From: Clostridiales bacterium
GTDB taxonomy: Bacteria; Bacillota; Clostridia; Saccharofermentanales; Saccharofermentanaceae
Assembly: GCA_017510605.1 (NCBI GenBank)
Contig: JAFWMQ010000008.1
Span: forward strand, 146,234 to 210,233
Length of the DNA: 64,000 bases
Direction of reading: 5' to 3'
The notes under the pieces are model-generated. The model had not been told where the DNA came from and did no database searches. It worked only from the letters and a program-made list of their open reading frames with translations. This document shows positions 56,339 to 64,000 of this stretch, one piece after another; the stretch's first letter is position 1; every line of letters starts with the position of its first letter. A program made the translations under genes and the position numbers.

Positions 56339-57367
56339 ATGTACCTTTATATTGCTTACAGGAATCTGAAAGACCATTTTTCCCAAAACAACATGTGTGG
56401 CGGTACGCCAGTCAATAACGACTACAGGTTTACCTGTATAAAAGACGGCATTTACTACCTTCTTACCCTTGATCACTCGAATTATGCTGTCTCGAAAGAA
56501 AGAGGAGATAAGTTTATTGAAGATGTCTTAAGCAAGTGCACCGGTGAGCATCAGGGATTTTTTCCGTTATGTCCGTCACTGAATGGTAAGGAAACTGCGT
56601 CTGTCGTTGAGATGACGCGGAAAGTTGATAATGGCCGCTTTACCATGAATCAGAACATCTACTACGATATGGATGATGAAGTCCTGCTTCAGATGTTAGA
56701 AGACCTCAGATCAGACTCGGGAGAGCCATTGGATTCAAAGGCATTAATGAATTACTGCTATCCTAATGCGGTGCTTCCTGATGAAGATTTTGAACTGGTA
56801 ACGATCTATCACGGGATATACTGCAAGCCTGAAAACAGACCTAATTCCGTTATTCAGACGTTTTTCCCGGATAAGAGGATAAGTCATTTATGGAGAAGAA
56901 AAGACGGATTATCTGTTGAGATCAGAGAGGATGACAACAAAATAACATATGACATTCCTGTTGAATTGCTGCCGGAGATCAAGGATAAGGTCAGGCAGCT
57001 TTGCAGGGAGCCTGCTGAAGCATATGTTGAACATGGCAGCTGGGAAGGCTACATCAAATTCGGCAAGGATGAAGAAAGGATCTTCACGGATCCGGACAAG
57101 ACACTGTCACTTCTTAAGGACATAGCATCGAAAGGCGAAGTCATATCGACCGAAGCTGTAGACAAGCATAAGTACTATCCTGTAGTTAACAATCCTTTAG
57201 GTGGAGCTTTCACAGGGTTTGGAATGATAGGAATGTCCGGTTTTATGAGCGGGCCAGCTGTTACAACAGCCCCAACTCCGCCTTCGGATGGCACGAAATG
57301 TAAATACTGCGGTGCTGATGTTACCGGTAAAAAGTTTTGCACTGAATGCGGCGGAGAGGTCAAATAA
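56339..57367 (+). CDS. Unknown protein with C-terminal zinc ribbon
   Basis: 342 aa. No membrane segment or signal peptide. About 290 residues of unrecognised sequence, then a Gly/Met/Pro-rich linker and a C-terminal zinc ribbon (CKYCGADVTGKKFCTECG). GAGAGG upstream of the ATG. The zinc ribbon is at the opposite end compared with the protein at 46987. A role in protein or nucleic acid contacts is only a guess. Confidence 0.65.
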   Translation: MYLYIAYRNLKDHFSQNNMCGGTPVNNDYRFTCIKDGIYYLLTLDHSNYAVSKERGDKFIEDVLSKCTGEHQGFFPLCPSLNGKETASVVEMTRKVDNGRFTMNQNIYYDMDDEVLLQMLEDLRSDSGEPLDSKALMNYCYPNAVLPDEDFELVTIYHGIYCKPENRPNSVIQTFFPDKRISHLWRRKDGLSVEIREDDNKITYDIPVELLPEIKDKVRQLCREPAEAYVEHGSWEGYIKFGKDEERIFTDPDKTLSLLKDIASKGEVISTEAVDKHKYYPVVNNPLGGAFTGFGMIGMSGFMSGPAVTTAPTPPSDGTKCKYCGADVTGKKFCTECGGEVK

Positions 57368-57381
57368 ACGGATTTACTAAT

Positions 57382-59160
57382 ATGAATAAACTCCATTTAA
57401 GAATAGTATCTTTCCTGTTGGCACTGGTGGCCGTTCTGACTGCAGTGTCTTGCTCTCCGGCATCGAAAACAGAATCGGATGCATTATTTGAGCTGGAGTT
57501 TACCGAGTTCCCTACAAAACCTTATGATGCTGATAAAGTCCATCCGGTAAGAAAAACCGGTGAAGTATCAGGCCAGGCAGCTGTCACTGAGTTAGATGCG
57601 ATCGAGTGGGAATACATCAGGCATTACATCGGAGACAATTATATGGCCGCAAGCTGGTGCTTCAGTGATCTGGCTGCTGCAGGGATATCCATCAAAACGC
57701 CGACGTTCGGCAAGGTCGGCCCCGGTGACTTCAAGGGCGAGTGCGAATACCTCGGCGGCTTGCTCGAAAGGCTTTATAAGATAGATTTCGAGAGTCTGGA
57801 AAAACAGGACCGCGATTTCTACGACCAGATCGTTTTCAACATTGAAGAGGAAAGATACATAAAGCAGTACCAGGGCTTTGCTTACATGCTTCCGGCGGAA
57901 AAAGTCCCGGGTGTCAGTTCTTTCTATCTTACGGTCGGTTACATTGATATCAGGAATAAGAACGAAGCGGATATGTTCATCAAATTGCTGAAGGACACTG
58001 ACAGGTATTACGATGAGGTTTGCGCGTTCGAGGAGAAACGCTCAGAGAAAGGGTATGCTTCGATAGAAGAGTTCTATACAAAGAGCAGCACCGCATATTT
58101 CATGCTCACCCGGGACAGCCAGACAAAGCCTTTCAGGGAGACCTTCATCGAGAGGATAGAAGCGATCCCGGATCTTACCGATAAAGAGAAGGGAGCATAT
58201 ATCAAAGAGTTCGATAAAGTGATGGAAGACGTCGTTATTCCCGAATTCGAGGAGTGCTGCAAGCGCATCGCCGCATTGGCCGGAACAAACACGAATGACA
58301 AAGGTCTGGCCGGATTCGAACACGGGAAAGAGCTTTATGAGCATTTACTAAGATGTCAGATCGGCAGGGACTGCGATGTCAAGGAACTCGCCAAATCTCT
58401 GGACAAAGCCCTTTCGATGAGGCCTGACCAGCATGGAAACCAGCTTGTAGAAGGCTCTGATAATCAGGAATTGTTAGACAATATGACCGAAAAAGCAAAA
58501 GCATATTTTCCTGAACTCGATATCAATTACAAGGTCGTAAAACTCCCGGGTCTGTTTAAGGCTGTCGGGATCGGAGGTGCATATGCCGCAAGGCATTTTG
58601 ACGATCCTTCTGATGAGATAATATTCCTTCCTGATTATTCAATGACGAAAGAAATTGTTTTCCATGAGGGCATTCCCGGTCATATGTATCAGTTCAATTA
58701 CCATAAAACACATCTCAAACACATATATATGATCTGCTTTGCTTCTGAAACATATATCGAAGGGTGGGCAACATATATCATGAACAATCCTCCGGCAATG
58801 TATGGTGTCTCGAGTGATGAAGATATTATATATACAGGTGATCTCTGCAGATATTACATGGCCCAGGCAAGAGCTGATATATGTATCAATTACGAAGGAC
58901 TTACCGGTATAGAGGCTGCACAACATCTGGCCGGGTTTGGCCAGGATGTTGCCGGTATAAAGACAACAGATCTTTTCATGTCACCCGGTATCGGCATCTC
59001 ATACGGCCTCGGCTGCTACATGACCTTGAAGACGTTGGAGTCGATCCGGTCTCTGGATCCGGATATGGACATTAAGACGATGCATACGCTTTATCTTGAT
59101 GCAGGTCCTGGGTCTTTTGACAGGATCCTTAATTCGGTCAGAAGAGAATATGTGCAATAA
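57382..59160 (+). CDS. DUF885-family lipoprotein, putative metallopeptidase
   Basis: 592 aa from the ATG at 57382, chosen because it starts a good signal peptide (MNKLHLRIVSFLLALVAV) with lipobox AVSC. The zinc motif HEGIPGHMYQ and a downstream glutamate (ETYIEGWATY) match the DUF885 family, which is related to gluzincin peptidases. It sits on the outer face of the membrane. Ribosome site weak; it follows the zinc-ribbon gene by 14 bp and may be coupled to it. Confidence 0.85.
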   Translation: MNKLHLRIVSFLLALVAVLTAVSCSPASKTESDALFELEFTEFPTKPYDADKVHPVRKTGEVSGQAAVTELDAIEWEYIRHYIGDNYMAASWCFSDLAAAGISIKTPTFGKVGPGDFKGECEYLGGLLERLYKIDFESLEKQDRDFYDQIVFNIEEERYIKQYQGFAYMLPAEKVPGVSSFYLTVGYIDIRNKNEADMFIKLLKDTDRYYDEVCAFEEKRSEKGYASIEEFYTKSSTAYFMLTRDSQTKPFRETFIERIEAIPDLTDKEKGAYIKEFDKVMEDVVIPEFEECCKRIAALAGTNTNDKGLAGFEHGKELYEHLLRCQIGRDCDVKELAKSLDKALSMRPDQHGNQLVEGSDNQELLDNMTEKAKAYFPELDINYKVVKLPGLFKAVGIGGAYAARHFDDPSDEIIFLPDYSMTKEIVFHEGIPGHMYQFNYHKTHLKHIYMICFASETYIEGWATYIMNNPPAMYGVSSDEDIIYTGDLCRYYMAQARADICINYEGLTGIEAAQHLAGFGQDVAGIKTTDLFMSPGIGISYGLGCYMTLKTLESIRSLDPDMDIKTMHTLYLDAGPGSFDRILNSVRREYVQ

Positions 59161-59211
59161 TGGTTTGAACAACAGATTTATATTATAGTGATTGTTAAGC
59201 GAGGTGGATCT

Positions 59212-59757
59212 ATGAAGGCACTTATTATTAATTGCAGTCCTGTTAGAACAGGCGCGACAGCAGAGATAGTTAAGATCATAAGTGATGAACTTAAGTCCCG
59301 TTATGAAGTCAAGTGTATTTGCATAGATGATTATGAATTCTCTTTTTGCAAGGGATGCAGATCATGTCATAAGACCGCTTCATGTGTTATGAGTGATGCA
59401 TCTGTAATCTGCGGCATCATGGACGAGTTCGATAATGCGGACATCATTGTTTCCGTCGCTCCTTCATATTGGGCTGATATTCCGGGACAGTACAAAGCAT
59501 TTATCGACAGATGCACTCCGTGGTGTAATACACACGAGCCCCATGCAAAGCTCAAATCCGGAAAGAAGGGTTATGCGGTTGCTCTAAGAACCGGACCTAA
59601 TATGCCCGAGTGCGAAAAGCTTATTGGCAGCATCGAGCATTTCTACGGTCATCTTGAGATAGAGTGCGCAGGCCATCTTGGCCTTACCTCAATCGAATAT
59701 AAGGAAAATGTTGAACCCAGAAAACAGGAAATTATTGATTTCTGCAGGATAATATAA
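59212..59757 (+). CDS. NADPH-dependent FMN reductase/flavodoxin-family protein
   Basis: 181 aa from the ATG at 59212 (GAGGTGG upstream). The flavin phosphate loop is INCSPVRTGATAEIV, followed by a cysteine-rich stretch CKGCRSCHKTASC and the second flavin segment SVAPSYWADIPGQYKAFIDR. Family members reduce quinones, nitro compounds or iron centres. No informative neighbours. Confidence 0.85.
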   Translation: MKALIINCSPVRTGATAEIVKIISDELKSRYEVKCICIDDYEFSFCKGCRSCHKTASCVMSDASVICGIMDEFDNADIIVSVAPSYWADIPGQYKAFIDRCTPWCNTHEPHAKLKSGKKGYAVALRTGPNMPECEKLIGSIEHFYGHLEIECAGHLGLTSIEYKENVEPRKQEIIDFCRII

Positions 59758-59827
59758 GAATCGGGTTCGGAATAACTCAGGTTTTAGAATTTGCACAATA
59801 ACTATATTTCCGGGGAGGTTAATTATC

Positions 59828-60217
59828 ATGAGGACGATGAAGAGAGCAGCTGTTATTACGATCATATTTGCGGTCCTGTTTGCTTTCGCGGCATGCGGCG
59901 GACCTGCGGAGACAACAAAAGCTGAAGGCGAATATTCATGGAACGGTACAAGTTTCTCGGTGAAGAAAATAACCTCAAGCGACAAAGATGACGGGACTTA
60001 TGTTTTCGTAAGCCTTGAGATGGAAAGCAAGGGAATGCCAACGAACACGTTTACGCAGAATGTTAACAACGGCAAAATGCTGTTCAATGGACAGAAGCCT
60101 GAAGACCAATATCAGTATAAGATCAACGGAAGCGGCAACCTTACCTCAGTGCAGGTTACTTTTATCCTTGATTCCGGTTATGAACTTAACGAGAGTGATC
60201 TGGTTATAACAGAATAA
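59828..60217 (+). CDS. Small lipoprotein
   Basis: 129 aa. Signal peptide with lipobox AFAAC (Cys about residue 23), then a ~105-residue beta-rich domain resembling DUF4352-type immunoglobulin-like folds (TYVFVSLEMESKG). GGGGAGG precedes the ATG. Function unknown. Confidence 0.75.
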   Translation: MRTMKRAAVITIIFAVLFAFAACGGPAETTKAEGEYSWNGTSFSVKKITSSDKDDGTYVFVSLEMESKGMPTNTFTQNVNNGKMLFNGQKPEDQYQYKINGSGNLTSVQVTFILDSGYELNESDLVITE

Positions 60218-60237
60218 CCTCCAAGGTTAATGATTAG

Positions 60238-60816
60238 ATGGAGAGAGCAGTTAACGTAACAGAACGGCAGATAATACTCGATAATCCTGAACTGGTCATG
60301 TTCAATCCTTATAAAGGCTGGAAACCTCACAGAAGGTCAGTTTTGTATGCCTTTATTCCGTCTGTGATCGCATTTGCGCTGATCATTGTGCCGGTTCTGT
60401 TATTTCCGGGATTTGTCAGTTCTATAGAGAAGGTCTATGTAGGAGTATCAATGGTGATCTTTTTCGCCTCGATCTTTGCCATACCCTTTGTTTTCGTCAA
60501 GCTGGATGACCGGGATTACAACAAGAACCTGGTGACTCACTACGGCAGGCAATTAAAGGCTCTTTTGCCCGGAAAACTGTGGTGTAACATTGTTACAATT
60601 GAGAATATTACCGTTGAAAAGGCTGAAGGCGTGTGGATTATTGAGGGAGAATCCGTTCCATTCGGTTATGCCTCATATGTGAACTGCTTCAGGATGGAAC
60701 CCGGCATGGAGATGGCCGTTGTTTATGACAGAAACGGCTTCGAAGCATATATCAAACGTGATGTCAGGACGGAGAGCTTTTATTGTAAAGACGATGTTTT
60801 AGAAAGCGACAGTTAA
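60238..60816 (+). CDS. Two-span membrane protein of unknown function
   Basis: 192 aa. Two membrane segments (about 37-57 and 67-90) between a short N-terminal and a ~100-residue C-terminal cytosolic domain with no known motif. It follows the small lipoprotein by 20 bp with AAGG at a short distance, so the two may be co-transcribed. Confidence 0.65.
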   Translation: MERAVNVTERQIILDNPELVMFNPYKGWKPHRRSVLYAFIPSVIAFALIIVPVLLFPGFVSSIEKVYVGVSMVIFFASIFAIPFVFVKLDDRDYNKNLVTHYGRQLKALLPGKLWCNIVTIENITVEKAEGVWIIEGESVPFGYASYVNCFRMEPGMEMAVVYDRNGFEAYIKRDVRTESFYCKDDVLESDS

Positions 60817-60834
60817 TCCGGGCTGACCGGGTTT

Positions 60835-61890
60835 TTACGCTTCCTGAACAAGCCGTAACTGAAAAACAGGCACATTGCCGATATCAACGACCTTGTAATC
60901 ATTAAGCCTTTTGCCCTGCTTCCAAATGAAATGAGGTATATTGATCATCTCAACAATGCTTCTGCTGATATCCGCGCGGTCAAGCAGGCCGATCAGTTCG
61001 GAGTAGCTCTTTTGAATGTCGGCAATTGCATCATACCTTAGCTGGGCATTGTCCACGCTCTCCCTGAGAAGATAAGGATCATGGTTATTTGCGCTGATCG
61101 AGAACAGTCTCATAAAATCTTTGTAGGCATAGAAGTTATACTTGCTCGATTCCACGTACATTCCAAGATCGGAAATGCCCAGAAACAGAAGAGTCTCTGA
61201 CTTATCGCCGGTGCTGCTTGAATTATAAAGGCTTATCATGCCGCCAAGAGTCGGGGCGGCTATCCTGAGTTTGTCCAATTGTTTATTTGTCCAGTCATCA
61301 GGCCAGTCAAAACTCACATCCTTATCGCCCATAAAGACAGTCTCATGCACATTTGTTTTTGACGAAGGCATCTCCACGGAGTTCAGCATAAAACACATGC
61401 TGAATGCGTAAGGACCTATCTCTTCGATAGATGAGGGCAGATCAACGGCTTCAAGACCTGTACACTCGGAAAATGCATAACTGCCGATCTTCTTCAATGA
61501 GCCTGGGAACGTAACCGTCTGGAGATTGCCGCAACCCGAGAATGCGTTGTCTTTTATCTCTTTTACAGAATCAGAAAAACGGATCTCTATCAGTCCTCTG
61601 CATTCCTCGAATGCATTGCTGCCGATGACAGTAACATTGTCAGGAATAGTGACACATGGAGACGCGCCGTTATATCTTTTCAGAACGTCACCGTCTATTT
61701 CAAATTCCTCATATGTAAGGGCTTTTGTGTCGTCGTTATTTGTCTCGGTAACGATCTTTATATAGTTTTGAACTATAGCATCATTAACAACGAAAGGCTT
61801 GCCGCAATGGCCGCATATAGCAGCACTCTCATCTGAGTCTATTCTTAACCCGGTTCCACACGACGGGCACTCTAATGGAATAACCGGCAT
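60835..61890 (-). CDS. Zinc-ribbon protein with BspA-type leucine-rich repeats
   Basis: 351 aa. An N-terminal zinc ribbon (CPSCGTGL and CGHCGKPF) is followed by at least four LRR_5 repeats at about 75-190 (VTVIGSNAFEECRGLIEIRF, VKEIKDNAFSGCGNLQTVTF, LKKIGSYAFSECTGLEAVDL, IEEIGPYAFSMCFMLNSVEM). The C-terminal ~160 residues are unassigned. No signal peptide, so unlike secreted BspA adhesins it is probably cytosolic. Confidence 0.8.
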   Translation of the reverse strand: MPVIPLECPSCGTGLRIDSDESAAICGHCGKPFVVNDAIVQNYIKIVTETNNDDTKALTYEEFEIDGDVLKRYNGASPCVTIPDNVTVIGSNAFEECRGLIEIRFSDSVKEIKDNAFSGCGNLQTVTFPGSLKKIGSYAFSECTGLEAVDLPSSIEEIGPYAFSMCFMLNSVEMPSSKTNVHETVFMGDKDVSFDWPDDWTNKQLDKLRIAAPTLGGMISLYNSSSTGDKSETLLFLGISDLGMYVESSKYNFYAYKDFMRLFSISANNHDPYLLRESVDNAQLRYDAIADIQKSYSELIGLLDRADISRSIVEMINIPHFIWKQGKRLNDYKVVDIGNVPVFQLRLVQEA

Positions 61891-61982
61891 ATTACCTCAC
61901 AGTGAATGATTTTCTTTTATTTTATATAAAATTGTCCCAGGAATATACTGCTTTTTACTAATGACAGAAGAAAAGCTGCCTG

Positions 61983-62564
61983 CTAAAGATCTCCGATCTC
62001 TTCTTTTATCTCTGCGATATATGCTTCCAGGAACGCGTGACGTTCGGCTGCGAGATCTTTGGCGGTTTCAGTATTGAGTTCGTCCTTAAGCAAAAGAAGC
62101 TTATCGTGGAAGTGCTGTATGGATTCTTCAATGCTTCTTCCGTGCTCTCCGCCGTAAGCAAAGGTGCGGGCGATCCCTATGGCTCCCATTGCATCCAGGC
62201 GGTCGGCATCCTGAACGATCATACCCTCGATCGACTGTGGTTTTCTGCCGCGGTTCCGGCTGAACGATACCGAATTGATCACAGTGCAGATCTCTTCGAT
62301 CTGCTCAGAAGAAACGCCTTTATCTGCCAAAAACGCACGGGCATTTTCATTGTTCTCATTTTCGAAAATCTTATGGTCATCAACATCATGGAGTATAGAA
62401 GCCAAAGAAACTACCGTCAGATCACATCCCGGTTCATTTGAAGCGATCTTGAGAGCATTTTTGTATACGCGGAGAGAATGCGCGGTATCATGTCCGCCGG
62501 AATTCTTACCCAGCAGTTCTGAGACGTATTCTATTGCATCACTTATCAGTTCTTCGTTATTCAT
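61983..62564 (-). CDS. HD-domain phosphohydrolase
   Basis: 193 aa, YedJ-like. Metal residues: H in HDTAHSLRVYKNA, the HD pair in SILHDVDDHK and D in VQDADRLDAMGAIGIAR. The last motif is typical of the uncharacterised YedJ group. Phosphate-ester substrate unknown. Confidence 0.87.
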   Translation of the reverse strand: MNNEELISDAIEYVSELLGKNSGGHDTAHSLRVYKNALKIASNEPGCDLTVVSLASILHDVDDHKIFENENNENARAFLADKGVSSEQIEEICTVINSVSFSRNRGRKPQSIEGMIVQDADRLDAMGAIGIARTFAYGGEHGRSIEESIQHFHDKLLLLKDELNTETAKDLAAERHAFLEAYIAEIKEEIGDL

Positions 62565-62659
62565 TCATGCCTCTATATATGTGATTCCCTCGCTTAATGT
62601 ATAATATATGCCGACAGATTTTTAGGCAATAAGATCGGATAAAAAGCGCAGGGATAGCA

Positions 62660-63406
62660 ATGGAAGTAATTGACGGCCAATGGTATATGCAGGGTGTGGA
62701 TTGGGACGATCCGTCCTGTGTTCATTCTGCTGATGAGCTTCTCGAAGTAATAGAGAAAGTCGGCTTTATGCCGTTGTTTTCGAATGAGGTTAACGGGTTT
62801 TCTGTCGAGAACATGACAGATTCCGATTGCTGGTGGTGCGGTGATCCCGAAGTCGATCCTTGGGAATGGAGGGCTGTCCTTGCAAGGACAGGCAAAGTCG
62901 CATACGGCAAGTTCTTTCGCAACAAGGCAGGATTTGTGTCCAGAAAGTGGTTTCCGGACTTTGCGAATTACAGGCGTGACGGATATGACTTCGATTCGCG
63001 TTATGAAGACGGTAAGGCAGGACGCCGTGAGAAACTGATCATGGATCTTTTCTGGCCGAAGGAAGGCGAGATATGGGATGCGACTGAGAAGGTAGCTTTA
63101 TATTCCAATGAAGTCAAAGAGAAGGCCGGCTTCGGCAAGGGGGGAGAGAAAGGTTTTGAAGGAACTTGCGCAAAACTGCAGATGTCTTCTTACATGACCG
63201 TTCAGGACTTCAGACCGCGTCTGAATAAGAAGGGCGAAGAATACGGCTGGGCTGTTGCTGTTTATACGCTTCCCGAATATTTATGGGGATATAAGCACGT
63301 GACGAAGTGTTATAAGGAGTCCCCGGAAGATTCTTATAAGAAGATAATCAGCCAGATAAAGAAGCACTATAAGGCTGATGAGAAGACGATTATGAAAGTT
63401 GTTTAA
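62660..63406 (+). CDS. Uncharacterised protein, possibly AlkZ-related family
   Basis: 248 aa, cytosolic. Conserved-looking tryptophan- and charge-rich stretches (DPWEWRAVLARTGKVAYGKF, FANYRRDGYDFDSRYEDG) recall a Firmicutes family described as AlkZ-related; I am not sure of this. No catalytic motif can be pointed to. The ribosome site is weak (GCAGGGATAGCA). Confidence 0.6.
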   Translation: MEVIDGQWYMQGVDWDDPSCVHSADELLEVIEKVGFMPLFSNEVNGFSVENMTDSDCWWCGDPEVDPWEWRAVLARTGKVAYGKFFRNKAGFVSRKWFPDFANYRRDGYDFDSRYEDGKAGRREKLIMDLFWPKEGEIWDATEKVALYSNEVKEKAGFGKGGEKGFEGTCAKLQMSSYMTVQDFRPRLNKKGEEYGWAVAVYTLPEYLWGYKHVTKCYKESPEDSYKKIISQIKKHYKADEKTIMKVV

Positions 63407-63459
63407 TGATAAAATAGCATTTAAGTATAAAACATTGTTGGCGGGATAATAATTTATTA

Positions 63460-63473
63460 CGTCTGATCAGACG
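63460..63473. promoter_or_regulatory. Perfect 14-bp palindrome next to a ribosome site
   Basis: CGTCTGATCAGACG ends directly at AAAGGAG (63474-63480) of the SseB-like gene. It could be an operator or a small RNA structure; no second copy was seen in the window. Confidence 0.35.
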
Positions 63474-63490
63474 AAAGGAGCTAAGTAATT

Positions 63491-63892
63491 ATGTCAGAGA
63501 GAACACGCGCATTGGAACTCTATGAACAGTATGACAGGGGAGAACTCAGTGTTGAAGCTTTTCTCCAACAGTTCGGCAAGGAGAAACTGTTCTATTCAAC
63601 ACCTTATGGGGACAGGAAAGACGGCTCACACGCTCTGTTTGTTCTGCAGGCTCCGGAAAATACCGGTTATCTGCCTGTATTTACCAGTGAGGAAAGATCA
63701 AAGGAGTTTTTCGAGAAGGTTAACCGCTCAAATTACATCCTGATGCTCAGTACATTCCATGATATCCTGACAACTACAAAAAAAGCCAACGAGAAAGCTC
63801 CTGTCAAACTCGGTGTTATCGTTGATCCTGGACATAACGGAATAAATGTCGAAGTGAAGAATCTGGATGCGGTTATCGCAATGACGGCCTGA
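63491..63892 (+). CDS. SseB-like protein
   Basis: 133 aa. The central segment (LPVFTSEERSKEFFE) and overall length match the SseB N-terminal domain family. AAAGGAG precedes the ATG. Function unknown; related proteins occur as lone cytosolic proteins or near secretion genes. Confidence 0.7.
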   Translation: MSERTRALELYEQYDRGELSVEAFLQQFGKEKLFYSTPYGDRKDGSHALFVLQAPENTGYLPVFTSEERSKEFFEKVNRSNYILMLSTFHDILTTTKKANEKAPVKLGVIVDPGHNGINVEVKNLDAVIAMTA

Positions 63893-63952
63893 TATTGCAT
63901 AAGTAATTACAGCTTTGCTGATTATGGGGAAATAGGATAAAGAAGTATAGCA

Positions 63953-64000
63953 ATGGCACGTGGCGTAACGGAAAAAGTATTTGAGATAAAACACGCGAAA
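63953..64000 (+). CDS. Start of a gene cut by the window end
   Basis: ATG at 63953 opens 16 codons to the right edge (beginning MARGVTEKVFEI). Ribosome site weak (GGATAAAGAAG). Too short to identify. Confidence 0.3.
   Translation, partial: MARGVTEKVFEIKHAK

Overview
The window looks like a chromosomal segment of an anaerobic low-to-moderate-GC Firmicute (class Clostridia; genus not determinable by eye). Supporting signs are strong AGGAGG-type ribosome binding sites with tight operons, TTGACA-N17-TATAAT promoters, many small lipoproteins with Gram-positive style signal peptides, a fused flavodiiron/flavin reductase/rubredoxin oxygen-scavenging protein, an iron-containing alcohol dehydrogenase and a CPBP protease. 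I see no tRNA, rRNA, CRISPR array, transposase or phage gene.

Layout. 1-5.8 kb: end of a hybrid sensor kinase, an XRE regulator, and two sugar/hydroxy-acid enzymes plus an RpiB-like isomerase. 5.9-14.2 kb: an eight-gene operon with nitrogenase-like D, K and H subunits, a NifX-NifB fusion, a complete MetNIQ-type transporter and an unknown repeat protein. 14.3-17.2 kb: GNAT acetyltransferase, HD protein, two tandem Cys-rich miniproteins and a YcaQ-type DNA glycosylase. 17.2-21.7 kb (minus): two glutamate-cysteine ligase-type enzymes, a class II amidohydrolase and a LysR regulator. 21.9-24.9 kb: CPBP protease, then iscR | iscS-iscU. 25-31.5 kb: a Cys/Met-codon leader peptide with attenuator, then mccB-mccA-metN-metI-ECF S component-broken glutamate-cysteine ligase-second amidohydrolase. 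31.5-34.5 kb: a second Met/Cys leader peptide with attenuator, then metQ, an iron alcohol dehydrogenase and an AhpD-like protein. 34.6-64 kb: ordinary accessory genes, including sucrose/fructan utilisation (GH32 and fructokinase), the flavodiiron protein, lipoproteins, zinc-ribbon proteins, and a probable yybP-ykoY (manganese) riboswitch ahead of a MacB/FtsX-type ABC transporter.

How it fits together. From about 5.9 to 34.5 kb, five transcription units share an operator of the form CCTA-N9-TAGG, three of them exactly overlapping a -35 box (ACCTATTGACATAGTAGG). The Rrf2/IscR-type regulator at 22.8 kb carries one at its own promoter and is the obvious candidate regulator. The set (nitrogenase-like reductase, Fe-S assembly, reverse transsulfuration, two methionine-type importers, gamma-glutamyl thiol enzymes, an alcohol dehydrogenase) reads as an organosulfur scavenging regulon. 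By analogy with the MarBHDK methylthio-alkane reductase, I infer that the nitrogenase-like enzyme releases methanethiol or similar sulfur from organic thioethers and does not fix N2. Two leader peptides sharing the motif MCCxMLxxRA add a second layer, probably translational sensing of cysteine/methionine. This combination of control and enzymes is the most interesting content of the window.
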